Source: an uncultured Prevotellaceae bacterium (GTDB lineage Bacteria > Bacteroidota > Bacteroidia > Bacteroidales > Bacteroidaceae). Taken from it: a stretch of 64,000 bases of DNA. Where the stretch lies: positions 110,196 through 174,195 of the forward strand of contig CACZDV010000002.1 in NCBI GenBank assembly GCA_902780025.1, in the 5' to 3' direction. Under the pieces are notes generated by a model that was not told where the DNA came from, made no database searches, and saw only the letters and a list, made by a program, of their open reading frames with translations. Position numbers and translations under genes: made by a program. Shown one piece after another: positions 37,006 through 45,542 of the stretch (within the stretch, counting starts at the first letter, position 1; every line of letters starts with the position of its first letter).

Positions 37006-38949
37006 ATGAAACAAATCACAAAATATCATCTTAATTGGGTAGTGCTCGTGGTACTATTCACTTTTCACTTTTCACTTTTCACTAGCCCTGCAAGGGCGCA
37101 AGTCGGCACCTGGCGTACCTATATGGCCTATGCCGAACCGCAACAGATAGTAAAGGCTGGTAATACGCTCTTTGTGCGTGCCTCCAACGACCTCTATCAG
37201 TATAATCTGACTGACCATAGCATCACTACCTACGACAAGATAAACGGACTCAACGATACCTATATTACTCACATTGCCTGGAACCAACAGGCCAAAAGGC
37301 TCATCATCGTCTACGACAACGCCAATATCGATTTACTGGACCAGAGTGGCAACGTGACCAACATCTCCGCCCTCTACCGCAAGACGATGACGGAGGATAA
37401 GACTATCGACAGCCTGACCGTCGATGGCGTCTATGCCTATCTCTATGCCCGCTTCGGTATTGTCAAGGTTAACATGCAACGGGCGGAAATCAGCGATACC
37501 TATACGAAGGATTATCCTGAGTATCCCACTACCCTACCCTATCTCGACAATAGCGACTGGCAACAGTACATCGACATCGTCAAGACGCTGAAGCCCGGAG
37601 GTCCTAAGTATAACTACTTCCAGGAGTCTGTATTCAGCAAGGGCCGTCTTTACAGCACAGGTGGCTACTATCATGCTGGTATTGCCGACTTCAACCGTCC
37701 TGGTACCGTTCAGGTATGGGACGGCAACGACTGGCAACTGTATCAGGAACAGTTAGACAGCATCACGGGCTACCGTTATCTGGATAACAACTGTATCGAC
37801 ATCGATCCTACTGACCCTTCCCACATTGCCGTTGGTGGCCGTTGCGGACTCTATGAGTTCAACAACGGTCAGCTGCTCAAATATCACAACCAACAAAACA
37901 GTCCCCTGCATGGTGCGATTGACCGTGGACGGGAATTGGGCAACCACTACACGCTGGTCAACGGACTGAAGTACGACCAGCAGGGCAACCTTTGGGTACT
38001 CAATAGTCAGGCGAAAAGTACCAATCTGCTGGAGTATACCAAGGACGGCAAATGGGTGGAACACTTTCACAAGGAGCTGGCTGACAACGACGAAGTAGGA
38101 CTCTCGGCACTTCGCTGTATGTTCATCGACAGTCGCGGCCTGCTTTGGTTTGTCAATTCCCATTGGAACTCCCCTGCCCTCTTCTGCTATAACATGGATA
38201 CTGACCAACTGATGAAGTATAGCAACTTCATTAACCAGGACGGTACCAGCTACGAAGTCACCTACGTCAACTGCGTTGCTGAAGACTTGGAGGGAAACAT
38301 CTGGACGGGAACCAATCAGGGACCGTTTATGATTAAGAAAAGCGATGTAGGGCAAGAAAGTATCACCTTCGAACAGATAAAGGTGCCGCGCAACGATGGC
38401 TCTGACTTTGCCGACTATCTGCTCTCGGGTGTCAACATCAGCAGTATGGCCGTTGACGGCGCTGGCCGCAAGTGGTTCTGCTCTAACGGCGCAGGTGCTT
38501 TCCTCATTAGTGCCGATAATATGAAGCAGTTGCAGTACTTTACCATTGACAATTCCCAACTGCTGTCCAACAACATCATGACGGTAAACATCAACAACGA
38601 CTCTGGCGAAGTATTTTTCTTAACCCAGCACGGCCTTTGTTCCTATATGAGCGATGCTACCAGTACCGTCAACGAAATGACTGATGGAAACATCTACGCC
38701 TATCCGAATCCCGTTACGCCTGACTATACAGGACTCGTTACCGTGGTGGGTTTGACGCTGAATGCCGACGTTAAGATTCTCTCGTCGAGTGGTAAGCTGG
38801 TAGCCGAGGGTCGCAGCAATGGTGGAAGCTTTACGTGGGACGGTTGTGACCGTAATGGCGACCGAGTAGCTTCCGGCGTTTATATGGTAGTCACCGCTAC
38901 AGCCGACGGCAAGAAAGGTACTGTCTGCAAGATAGCCGTTATCAAATAA
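37006..38949 (+). CDS. porZ: PorZ-like type IX secretion beta-propeller protein
   Basis: About 647 aa with a signal peptide ending SPARAQ. It starts GTWRTYMAYAEPQQIV, as in PorZ, and contains two-component-regulator-like propeller blades (GRCGLYEF, DLEGNIWTGT). The C-terminal ~85 residues (YAYPNPVTP...VASGVYMV) are a sorting-type domain. In Porphyromonas, PorZ delivers anionic LPS to the T9SS sortase PorU. The hydrophobic core of the signal peptide (FTFHFSLFTS) is encoded by a TTCACTTTTCAC repeat. ATG 36994 is an alternative start. Confidence 0.8.
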   Translation: MKQITKYHLNWVVLVVLFTFHFSLFTSPARAQVGTWRTYMAYAEPQQIVKAGNTLFVRASNDLYQYNLTDHSITTYDKINGLNDTYITHIAWNQQAKRLIIVYDNANIDLLDQSGNVTNISALYRKTMTEDKTIDSLTVDGVYAYLYARFGIVKVNMQRAEISDTYTKDYPEYPTTLPYLDNSDWQQYIDIVKTLKPGGPKYNYFQESVFSKGRLYSTGGYYHAGIADFNRPGTVQVWDGNDWQLYQEQLDSITGYRYLDNNCIDIDPTDPSHIAVGGRCGLYEFNNGQLLKYHNQQNSPLHGAIDRGRELGNHYTLVNGLKYDQQGNLWVLNSQAKSTNLLEYTKDGKWVEHFHKELADNDEVGLSALRCMFIDSRGLLWFVNSHWNSPALFCYNMDTDQLMKYSNFINQDGTSYEVTYVNCVAEDLEGNIWTGTNQGPFMIKKSDVGQESITFEQIKVPRNDGSDFADYLLSGVNISSMAVDGAGRKWFCSNGAGAFLISADNMKQLQYFTIDNSQLLSNNIMTVNINNDSGEVFFLTQHGLCSYMSDATSTVNEMTDGNIYAYPNPVTPDYTGLVTVVGLTLNADVKILSSSGKLVAEGRSNGGSFTWDGCDRNGDRVASGVYMVVTATADGKKGTVCKIAVIK

Positions 38950-38951
38950 AA

Positions 38952-38981
38952 AATGTTGGAACCTAACTCAGTTCCAACATT
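38952..38981. terminator. Bidirectional terminator between porZ and nadA
   Basis: AATGTTGGAAC (38952-38962) pairs with GTTCCAACATT (38971-38981), an 11-bp perfect stem with A-run on the left. The right arm encodes the last residues of NadA. Confidence 0.75.
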
Positions 38982-39922
38982 CTCTCTATCGGTTTCACAG
39001 CCTCGCAAGCTATTTCCGGATCAATCTCAATCGCTGGCGATACATTCTTCAGGCAGTCGTACACCTTCTGCAGCGTATTCAGCTTCATATACTGACACTC
39101 ATTACATCCGCAACTCACCGTGCCGTTGGCTTCTTCCGACGGAATCTCCGGCGGCACAGGGATGAATTCCTTATCAGGGCATGTTCGTTTCATCTCGTGC
39201 AAAATACCGGCCTCTGTGGCCACGATAAACTGTGTTGCGCTATTCTGCTGCGCATACCTCAGCATATCCGCCGTACTTCCCTTCACATCGGCCAACGCCA
39301 ACACAGGCGCCTTACACTCCAAATGAGCCATTACGACTGCCTCAGGATATTGCTTCTTCAGTTCCACGATTTTCTCAACCGAGAAACGCTCGTGGACGTG
39401 ACAACCACCATTCCACAACAGCATCTGACGGCCCGTCACCTCATTAATATAGTTACCTAAGTTGTAGTCAGGACCGAATATCAGCTTCGCATCCTCCGGC
39501 AATTGGTCCACCACCTTCTTCGCATTGCCACTGGTCACTACTACGTCCGTCAGCGCCTTCACGGCAGCCGTCGTGTTGACATACGAGATGACCTGATAGC
39601 CTGGATGCTCGTCCTTGAACTTCTTCAAGTCCTCAGCCTTACAAGAGTCAGCCAATGAGCAGCCAGCTTCCAAATCAGGACACAGCACCGTCTTCTCAGG
39701 CGACAGCAGCTTACACGTCTCAGCCATGAAGTGAACACCACACATCACCATCATCCGTGCATCCGTCTCTGCAGCCTTACGGGCCAAAGCCAACGAGTCG
39801 CCAACGAAGTCAGCAATATCCTGTATGTCACTTACCGTGTAATAGTGAGCCAGGATAATAGCATCCTTCTCTTTACACATTCTGCGAATCTCTGCTTTCA
39901 GTTCCTTCTTTGTCATCGCCAA
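38963..39922 (-). CDS. nadA: Quinolinate synthase
   Basis: 319 aa. The conserved Cys residues for the [4Fe-4S] cluster are in VMCGVHFMAET (~82), CGCNECQYM (~272) and CPDLEAGC; ILAHYYTVSDIQDIADFVGDS opens the fold. It makes quinolinate for NAD from iminoaspartate and dihydroxyacetone phosphate. No nadB or nadC is adjacent. Confidence 0.95.
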   Translation of the reverse strand: MAMTKKELKAEIRRMCKEKDAIILAHYYTVSDIQDIADFVGDSLALARKAAETDARMMVMCGVHFMAETCKLLSPEKTVLCPDLEAGCSLADSCKAEDLKKFKDEHPGYQVISYVNTTAAVKALTDVVVTSGNAKKVVDQLPEDAKLIFGPDYNLGNYINEVTGRQMLLWNGGCHVHERFSVEKIVELKKQYPEAVVMAHLECKAPVLALADVKGSTADMLRYAQQNSATQFIVATEAGILHEMKRTCPDKEFIPVPPEIPSEEANGTVSCGCNECQYMKLNTLQKVYDCLKNVSPAIEIDPEIACEAVKPIERMLELS

Positions 39923-40028
39923 ATTATTATTATTCTTTTTTCTTTTCTTTTTTTAAAAAAACAGAATAAGTAGGATGATACAGCGTTGATACGTGCAAAA
40001 CTTTTTCGCCTTTTTCTTGTCAGAAAGT

Positions 40029-40301
40029 TTATCCCCACGGGAATGTGTCGTTTCCACACTCATTGTTGATTGTAACTTACTGACGTTTCGTACGCTGCGA
40101 TAGTTATCCACACTTTCCGTTTTCGGTGCAAAATTAATAAGTTTATATCTTTTTCCCGCAAAAAACGGTGGAAATCTTTCGAAAAACCTGTAAATAACTA
40201 TGTGGATATCCCTACTCCCCCTTCTCTATCCTCAATTCCCTATCCTCTATCCACAAAGATTCCCACCATTTTCCACACACTTATCCACATAGTTATCCAC
40301 A
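40029..40301. other. Cluster of DnaA boxes: oriC candidate
   Basis: Seven sites match TTWTNCACA or differ at one base: 40029-40037 (TTATCCCCA), 40104-40112 (TTATCCACA), 40201-40209 (reverse strand), 40247-40255 (CTATCCACA), 40269-40277 (TTTTCCACA), 40281-40289 and 40293-40301 (both TTATCCACA). Three lie in 33 bases. The 40120-40160 part is AT-rich. No dnaA gene is in the window, and flanking genes mostly point toward the site rather than away, so the origin role is open. Confidence 0.5.
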
Positions 40302-41069
40302 GTTTTTCTCTGTCATGTATTTCCAGTATCGGCGAGGCATGTCGTTTAGCTGTTTACGTGGATTCATACGTTCTTTGATGCAGATAGCCTTAAAATAAGT
40401 GCGCCAGAGATTCTGTAGCAGTTGGTCGTCGCTGCTAAGTACGTCGGCATTGAGTTTTCCGTTCGATAAATCGAAAGGCACGGTGGTTTCGTTTTCGAAG
40501 GTGATGCGTATAACGGTTTTGCCGTCATAGTAATAGCCGTAGTGTCGCTTCGCATCGTAAATCAACCAAGGTTGGTCGTTAAAGCGGTCTTGAAAGTGGT
40601 CAATGATAATAGGTAGCACATTATGGTCGGGCGAGACAACAGCCAAATAAGTACCGTCCTTCGCTTTCTGAAAGCGGATGAACTGCTTCATGCGTAGCTG
40701 CTCATGCATCACCCGACGGGCAATGTTCGTCACTTCCAGCACGTCGTCGTCAGCAAAGTATCTGGAAATGTCGCCTTGACGGAAAACCTTACAGATATAT
40801 TGGAACAACGGTGTATTCAGCTCTCGCAGTTCCGATAGCCAACTGACCGAGATGAGTCTCATCACTTCCTGCGACAACCGTTTTTCCAGTCCTGTCCATA
40901 CTCGCCGTGCCTTCTCTTCGTCTGTCGTCACGTGGTAGATATGTTCGCAGAACAGCGGTAATGCATCTCCCTCAGCCAACAACTGTGCTGGCTCTTCTTT
41001 TAGGTTGAAGGCATCGAATACTGCCGTCAATAGCCCGTCCAATGTTCCGTCGAATGTATATACTGTCAT
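40293..41069 (-). CDS. Putative DNA repair protein, TIGR03915/DUF4130 type
   Basis: 258 aa. The sequence (YTFDGTLDGLLTAVFDAF at the start, PRRYWKYMTEK at the end) matches the family found with a radical SAM partner, thought to act in DNA repair; the C-terminal half resembles uracil-DNA glycosylase partners. It overlaps the radical SAM gene by four bases. Its stop codon lies inside a DnaA box. Confidence 0.82.
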   Translation of the reverse strand: MTVYTFDGTLDGLLTAVFDAFNLKEEPAQLLAEGDALPLFCEHIYHVTTDEEKARRVWTGLEKRLSQEVMRLISVSWLSELRELNTPLFQYICKVFRQGDISRYFADDDVLEVTNIARRVMHEQLRMKQFIRFQKAKDGTYLAVVSPDHNVLPIIIDHFQDRFNDQPWLIYDAKRHYGYYYDGKTVIRITFENETTVPFDLSNGKLNADVLSSDDQLLQNLWRTYFKAICIKERMNPRKQLNDMPRRYWKYMTEKNCG

Positions 41070-42355
41070 TCCTCAAAGTCCAGTTTTAGTTGTCGTTCCT
41101 CCGCTGCCCGCTTCTGCTGAGCTTTCGAAATAAGCAAGGGACGCAGGCGGTCAGGACGCAGTTCGTTGATGCCAATGATGGGTTGTGAGAATTGCGAGGT
41201 CAGTTCATTACAACTGATGAAGTACTTCGCCTTCTTCATCACCACACCCATCTTCTTCAGGTCATAGCTGGTCAGTCGGTTGAAGCGGCGCGAGTTGACG
41301 ATGAGCCAAGCCGACTTCGTACCCAGTCCAGGTACTCGCAGCAGTTGTTCATAGTCAGCCGTATTGATGTCCACAGGGAAAGCCTCCGGATGACGCAGCG
41401 CCCAGGCTAACTTCGGGTCCACCTCTAAGTCGAGGTTCGCATGTTGATCGTCCACAATCTCGTCTACGTTGAAATGATAGAACCGCAGCAGCCAGTCAGC
41501 CTGATACAGTCGGTTCTCGCGCACCAACGGCGGTTGCTTCAGCACAGGCAGTCGCGGGTCGTAAGTGTTCACGCTGATATAGCCTGAGTAATAGACGCGC
41601 CGCATCGTCGGCTGTCCGTAGAGCATCGACGACATTTGCAGGATATCCCGGTCGCTCTCCTTCGTGGCACCCACAATCATCTGCGTCGACTGTCCGGCAG
41701 GTACGAATCGCGGCACATGACGATAACGCCTGCGATCCTCCTTATTCTCCAACACACCCTGCTGTATCAGCTTCATCGGCTGGAACACACTCTGGTGGTC
41801 TTTCTCAGGTGCTAACAGCTTCAGCGACTCCTCTTTCGGAATCTCAATATTCACGCTCATGCGGTCAGCATAGCGTCCGGCTTCATTAATCAACTCCTGC
41901 GAAGCCCCAGGAATACTCTTCAGGTGGATATAGCCGTTGAAGCGATGCACCAGGCGCAGATCGCGGGCAATAGCTGTCAGCCGCTCCATCGTGTAGTCAG
42001 GATTGCGCACCACTCCACTCGACAGAAACAGACCTTCGATATAGTTGCGCCGATAGAACTCCATCGTAATCTCCTCCAGTTCACTTACCGACAGCGTCGC
42101 CCGCTTGATGTCGTTCGAGCGGCGGTTGATGCAGTAGGCACAATCGTACATACAATAGTTCGTCAGCATCACCTTCAGCAGCGAGATACAACGCCCGTCG
42201 TCGGCAAACGAGTGGCAGATGCCCATACCGCCTACCGTAGAGCCCACCATGCCCTGCTTACCCTTGCGTACAGTCCCACTCGACGAGCACGACACATCGT
42301 ACTTCGCCGACTCCGTGAGCACCCGCAGCTTCTCCATCGTCTTCTCTGTCAACAT
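41066..42355 (-). CDS. Putative DNA modification/repair radical SAM protein (TIGR03916 type)
   Basis: 429 aa from ATG 42355. The radical SAM cysteines are in CMYDCAYC (~85), and a helix-hairpin-helix DNA-binding motif (DINTADYEQLLRVPGLGTKSA) lies near 320. It works with the coupled TIGR03915 gene. The start is fixed by the -7 box TATCTTTG at 42361-42368, six bases upstream of the ATG; the longer open frame is ignored. Confidence 0.88.
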   Translation of the reverse strand: MLTEKTMEKLRVLTESAKYDVSCSSSGTVRKGKQGMVGSTVGGMGICHSFADDGRCISLLKVMLTNYCMYDCAYCINRRSNDIKRATLSVSELEEITMEFYRRNYIEGLFLSSGVVRNPDYTMERLTAIARDLRLVHRFNGYIHLKSIPGASQELINEAGRYADRMSVNIEIPKEESLKLLAPEKDHQSVFQPMKLIQQGVLENKEDRRRYRHVPRFVPAGQSTQMIVGATKESDRDILQMSSMLYGQPTMRRVYYSGYISVNTYDPRLPVLKQPPLVRENRLYQADWLLRFYHFNVDEIVDDQHANLDLEVDPKLAWALRHPEAFPVDINTADYEQLLRVPGLGTKSAWLIVNSRRFNRLTSYDLKKMGVVMKKAKYFISCNELTSQFSQPIIGINELRPDRLRPLLISKAQQKRAAEERQLKLDFEE

Positions 42356-42360
42356 GGCTG

Positions 42361-42398
42361 CAAAGATACAATAAAGGTGTCCCATAAGTCGGGACACC
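42361..42398 (-). promoter_or_regulatory. Hairpin-plus-promoter element E1
   Basis: On the minus strand a hairpin GGTGTCCC/GGGACACC (42391-42398 with 42376-42383) with a T-rich tail is followed by TATCTTTG (42361-42368). It is the same layout as elements E2-E5 in the accessory array to the right, but serves a core gene. Confidence 0.65.
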
Positions 42399-42449
42399 CT
42401 CAAATTATTAACATATTTTATCAATATCATGGTGCCAGAGTAGTGACAC

Positions 42450-42487
42450 TTTGGTCGGAGTAAACTACCCCCTTTAGTCCGACCAAA
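42450..42487. repeat. Dispersed palindromic repeat
   Basis: TTTGGTCGGA (42450-42459) and TCCGACCAAA (42478-42487) are perfect inverted repeats; GGTGCCGGTAAAGGG follows. Both motifs recur near 32101-32160. Confidence 0.6.
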
Positions 42488-42564
42488 GGTTAGGTTTGGT
42501 GCCGGTAAAGGGTCCGCTACCCAACATCTACAAGCTCGCTACCCAGTACCTATCGATATTTCAG

Positions 42565-43041
42565 CTATGTTAGGTGAGGTGGTGAGGTGTTTATGTGATG
42601 TCTGCTGCAAACGAGCATAATGAACATTCTATCGTCTAAATCCTCATTGATGCCAAGCCCCCAGCGGATTTCGGCCTTGGGTGAGAATCCTTCTGTAATA
42701 TCATTTAGGCTTTGCAGTTCAGACATAATCAGCGGATACGCCTTTGAAGTTTGGATGAGAATGAGCACGTGCTCGAATGACTTCTTATCTGCAGGTTCGT
42801 ATTTCTTTATTTCACGGACAACGCTCTCCATCCTTTCCTCTCCATCCTCCGTACAGGAAGAGAACCGCCGCTTCACGATGACGCTCTCGTTGTACAGATA
42901 TTCAATCTCCGTCGCCTTTATAGGTACAATCTGTGATTCATGAGACATCTGCCAGACGATTTCATCAATCTCTGCTTTGATGTCCGAACCATAAAGACAA
43001 CTGACATCGCTGAACATACATGCACGTTTCACCTCTTCCAT
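42565..43041 (-). CDS. Small protein resembling the FtsZ C-terminal domain
   Basis: 158 aa. No catalytic motif. Residues ~90-150 (HVLILIQTSKAYPLIMSEL, then AEIRWGLGINEDLDDRMFIMLV) follow the strand-helix-strand pattern of the FtsZ/tubulin C-terminal domain (in FtsZ: VLVNITAG..L...E, then ATVVIGTSLDPDMNDELRVTVVA), but the GTPase half is absent. It starts five bases after the DnaB-like gene and is surely cotranscribed with it. The fold call is by eye and tentative. Confidence 0.45.
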   Translation of the reverse strand: MEEVKRACMFSDVSCLYGSDIKAEIDEIVWQMSHESQIVPIKATEIEYLYNESVIVKRRFSSCTEDGEERMESVVREIKKYEPADKKSFEHVLILIQTSKAYPLIMSELQSLNDITEGFSPKAEIRWGLGINEDLDDRMFIMLVCSRHHINTSPPHLT

Positions 43042-43046
43042 AACAC

Positions 43047-43724
43047 TTAATCAGATACTCCTCTTAAGGCTGTGGTTTCTTTGTCTATATAAACAAAGTC
43101 TGTCTTTTCTTCATCATGTTCATTCCAAGAAATAATCTCTATTGTTTCCGTTTTCCTATTCTTTGGCAAGGTTTTCTCATAATTAGGTCTATAGAACAGA
43201 CGTAATTGACCATAAGTTTGAAGATATTTTGGACAATCCTCCTTTTGAGGCCTACTAATCTTATGACTTAATTGCGATATAGCAATAATTCTTGTATTTG
43301 TTTTCCTGGCCAGTACATCCAATTGCTGACAGATAAACTCTAATTCAGACTCCCGACTAATATGCCTAAATCCGCATCCTGCCGCATTCATCAATTGTAG
43401 ATAGTCTATTATAACTGTTGAGAATGGACGGTTTTCCTGAATAGACCATATCTCATCGAGTGAAACACCCGGTATGTCACTTATGAAAAATCTATGACAT
43501 TCATCTAATAGTTTCTCCTTTTCTTCTTGTTTTTTGATTTTATCAACGACTCCAAATATATCCCTCTGAAGAGACAGATACACAACTCCACCTTTAAAAA
43601 GGCGGGCCAACGAAATCATAAAATTTGATTTTCCAATTAACATCTTACCTGCCAACACAGATAACCTGCCCTTTGGGAATGTCTCATAGAAGAAGTTAAT
43701 TCTTGCTTTTCTACTACGGTTCAT
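43047..43724 (-). CDS. Stand-alone RecA/DnaB-C-like ATPase
   Basis: 225 aa. A Walker A-like GKMLIGKSNF (~26), Walker B VIIDYLQLM (~108) and ARKTNTRIIAISQLSHKI (~140) match the C-terminal ATPase domain of replicative helicase DnaB, but no N-terminal DnaB domain is present. It could move along or remodel DNA, or be a regulator. Driven by promoter element E2 and coupled to the FtsZ-C-like gene. Confidence 0.65.
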   Translation of the reverse strand: MNRSRKARINFFYETFPKGRLSVLAGKMLIGKSNFMISLARLFKGGVVYLSLQRDIFGVVDKIKKQEEKEKLLDECHRFFISDIPGVSLDEIWSIQENRPFSTVIIDYLQLMNAAGCGFRHISRESELEFICQQLDVLARKTNTRIIAISQLSHKISRPQKEDCPKYLQTYGQLRLFYRPNYEKTLPKNRKTETIEIISWNEHDEEKTDFVYIDKETTALRGVSD

Positions 43725-43752
43725 ATTTTTTCCTATTTTATTGGTTCACGAT

Positions 43753-43790
43753 GCAAAGATACAAAAAAGGTGTGCCGGATTGGGGCAGAG
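43753..43790 (-). promoter_or_regulatory. Hairpin-plus-promoter element E2
   Basis: TATCTTTGC on the minus strand (43753-43761), preceded by GGTGTGCC and a partly lost opposite arm (GGGGCAG). The flank TTCACGATGCAAAGATA is shared with E3 and E4. Confidence 0.65.
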
Positions 43791-43794
43791 GTTC

Positions 43795-45444
43795 TCAGAA
43801 TCCGATTTTTCTTGTTTGTTTTGTTTCGAGACGTTCGTTATCACAATAAGATATGAGACTCTCGATGTTGTTCGCCTTGTCACCATAGAGAATGTTGCTA
43901 ATGGCGTAATGGCGAGCGATGTTCTCAATTTGGCCACCGCTGAAGTCATACTTTTCAGCCAAGGTCTTAGTATCAGCATCAGAGAGCGTTGGTATCATTT
44001 CGTGCCAGATGTGCATACGTGCCTCTAATGTTGGCTTCTCGAACTTGATTTTATAGAGGAATCGACGCTCAAAGGCCTTATCCATATTCTGGGCCAAGTT
44101 GGTGGTCGCAATGAGAATACCATCAAGGTTCTCCATCTCCTGCAAGATGATGTTCTGGATGGAGTTTTCCATCTTATCAACAGACCTCTCTGCCCCTTCT
44201 TGTCTCTGATTGATGATTGCATCAGCCTCGTTAAATAGTAAAATGGGGGCTTTTGCCGCCTTTGACACTCTATTGCGATAAGAAGCAAAGATTGCTCGGA
44301 TGTTTTTCTCGCTTTCTCCGACCCAACAGCTTCTTATTTGAGTCACATTTACTTGCAGGATATTACGACCTGTTAAACGAGCTAACTGATAAACAGTTTC
44401 TGTTTTACCTGTACCAGGACCCCCATAGAATAGACAAGTGAACCCACAGCGAAGACCTGATGATTTCAAGCGAGAATGAATGCTTTGATAATTGGCATTG
44501 TCTAATAATTGATTCAATTCCGAAACCTGACGCTGATTCATTTCGTTATAGTATAATTCCTTAGCTACAATTTGGTCAAATTGTATTTCATTCTCCCTCC
44601 TTGTCCTTTCTATTATTTCTATCTCACTAAACAGGTTTCTTTTTTCATCTTCTTTGATATGGTATAATTCTCGATCAATCATTCCATTCACATTGGAGAA
44701 TTCAATTATTTCCCTTTCTTGCAATTCATGCTCTCCAGAGACTAAATCACTGTTAACTTCACTCAGTAGATCTTTTTTATCTCCTCTATAGAGTTTCTCC
44801 AAATCATAATTCCCAATGTCATTATCATGCTTGTTCACAAAGCAATGAGCAAAAAAGATAAGCAAAATCAAATCATCATCTTCAAGGGCATACATCATGA
44901 CCTCATTAACAAATGACAGTTGCTGATTACAAGACAGCAAACGTTTAATCCTTTCTACAGTTATCTCATATGTCAGATTATCGTGTCGTCTTTTCTCAAA
45001 AATCTTATCTAATTCACAAAAGAGTTGTCTGCATGACAAATTATGAACATCCCTTGGCTTGTATACTTCATTCTTTTTGATTGCTTCTATTACTTCCAAA
45101 GGTACGTCATACTTCTTTTTATCGCGATAATCTAAACTGCTATTAATGTATCCTCGTTTTTCTAAGTCATCGATCTCATTCGAACAACGTAAAAACCTGG
45201 CAGTACTGCATTTTAAGAAATTGCTAAGATCTTTTAATCGAATACCGTCATCATCGCTATTGTCAACAAACAAAGCCAGCATCACACTCTGCTCTTTGGT
45301 AAGATCCAGTTTGTCTGACACATATTTTATATATCGTGAGGCCTTGCGATAGAACTCGGGACTGAGTTTCGAATCCTTGGCCTTTTCCACAATCTGCTCA
45401 ATGGCTGTGAGCAAGTCCATCTTTTTTGTTTCTTTTCTTTCCAT
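43795..45444 (-). CDS. AAA+ ATPase with N-terminal helical region
   Basis: 549 aa. Residues ~1-270 are helical and include a winged-helix-like part; the AAA+ core has Walker A GGPGTGKTE (~350), a Walker B reading LLFNEADA (Asn for the usual first Asp), the second-region ATTNLAQNMDKAFERRF with sensor 1 and arginine finger. It resembles FtsH/CDC48-type single AAA modules common in defence islands. Transcribed alone from E3. Target unknown. Confidence 0.8.
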   Translation of the reverse strand: MERKETKKMDLLTAIEQIVEKAKDSKLSPEFYRKASRYIKYVSDKLDLTKEQSVMLALFVDNSDDDGIRLKDLSNFLKCSTARFLRCSNEIDDLEKRGYINSSLDYRDKKKYDVPLEVIEAIKKNEVYKPRDVHNLSCRQLFCELDKIFEKRRHDNLTYEITVERIKRLLSCNQQLSFVNEVMMYALEDDDLILLIFFAHCFVNKHDNDIGNYDLEKLYRGDKKDLLSEVNSDLVSGEHELQEREIIEFSNVNGMIDRELYHIKEDEKRNLFSEIEIIERTRRENEIQFDQIVAKELYYNEMNQRQVSELNQLLDNANYQSIHSRLKSSGLRCGFTCLFYGGPGTGKTETVYQLARLTGRNILQVNVTQIRSCWVGESEKNIRAIFASYRNRVSKAAKAPILLFNEADAIINQRQEGAERSVDKMENSIQNIILQEMENLDGILIATTNLAQNMDKAFERRFLYKIKFEKPTLEARMHIWHEMIPTLSDADTKTLAEKYDFSGGQIENIARHYAISNILYGDKANNIESLISYCDNERLETKQTRKIGF

Positions 45445-45473
45445 TTTGAACTACAATTTAATTGAATCACGAT

Positions 45474-45514
45474 GCAAAGATAAGAGAAAGGTGTGCCCAA
45501 AAAGGGCACACCTT
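45474..45514 (-). promoter_or_regulatory. Hairpin-plus-promoter element E3
   Basis: TATCTTTGC (45474-45482, minus) preceded by a perfect 11-bp hairpin AAGGTGTGCCC/GGGCACACCTT (45488-45514). It ends the PLD transcript and starts that of the AAA+ gene. Confidence 0.75.
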
Positions 45515-45542
45515 ACAAAAAAGTGAGAATAAGGATGTATTA

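Noticed and set aside
39923-40290. Replication terminus instead of origin, based on convergent genes
   Set aside because: A dense set of DnaA boxes is not expected at a terminus, and gene direction alone is weak evidence in this group; left open in the findings.
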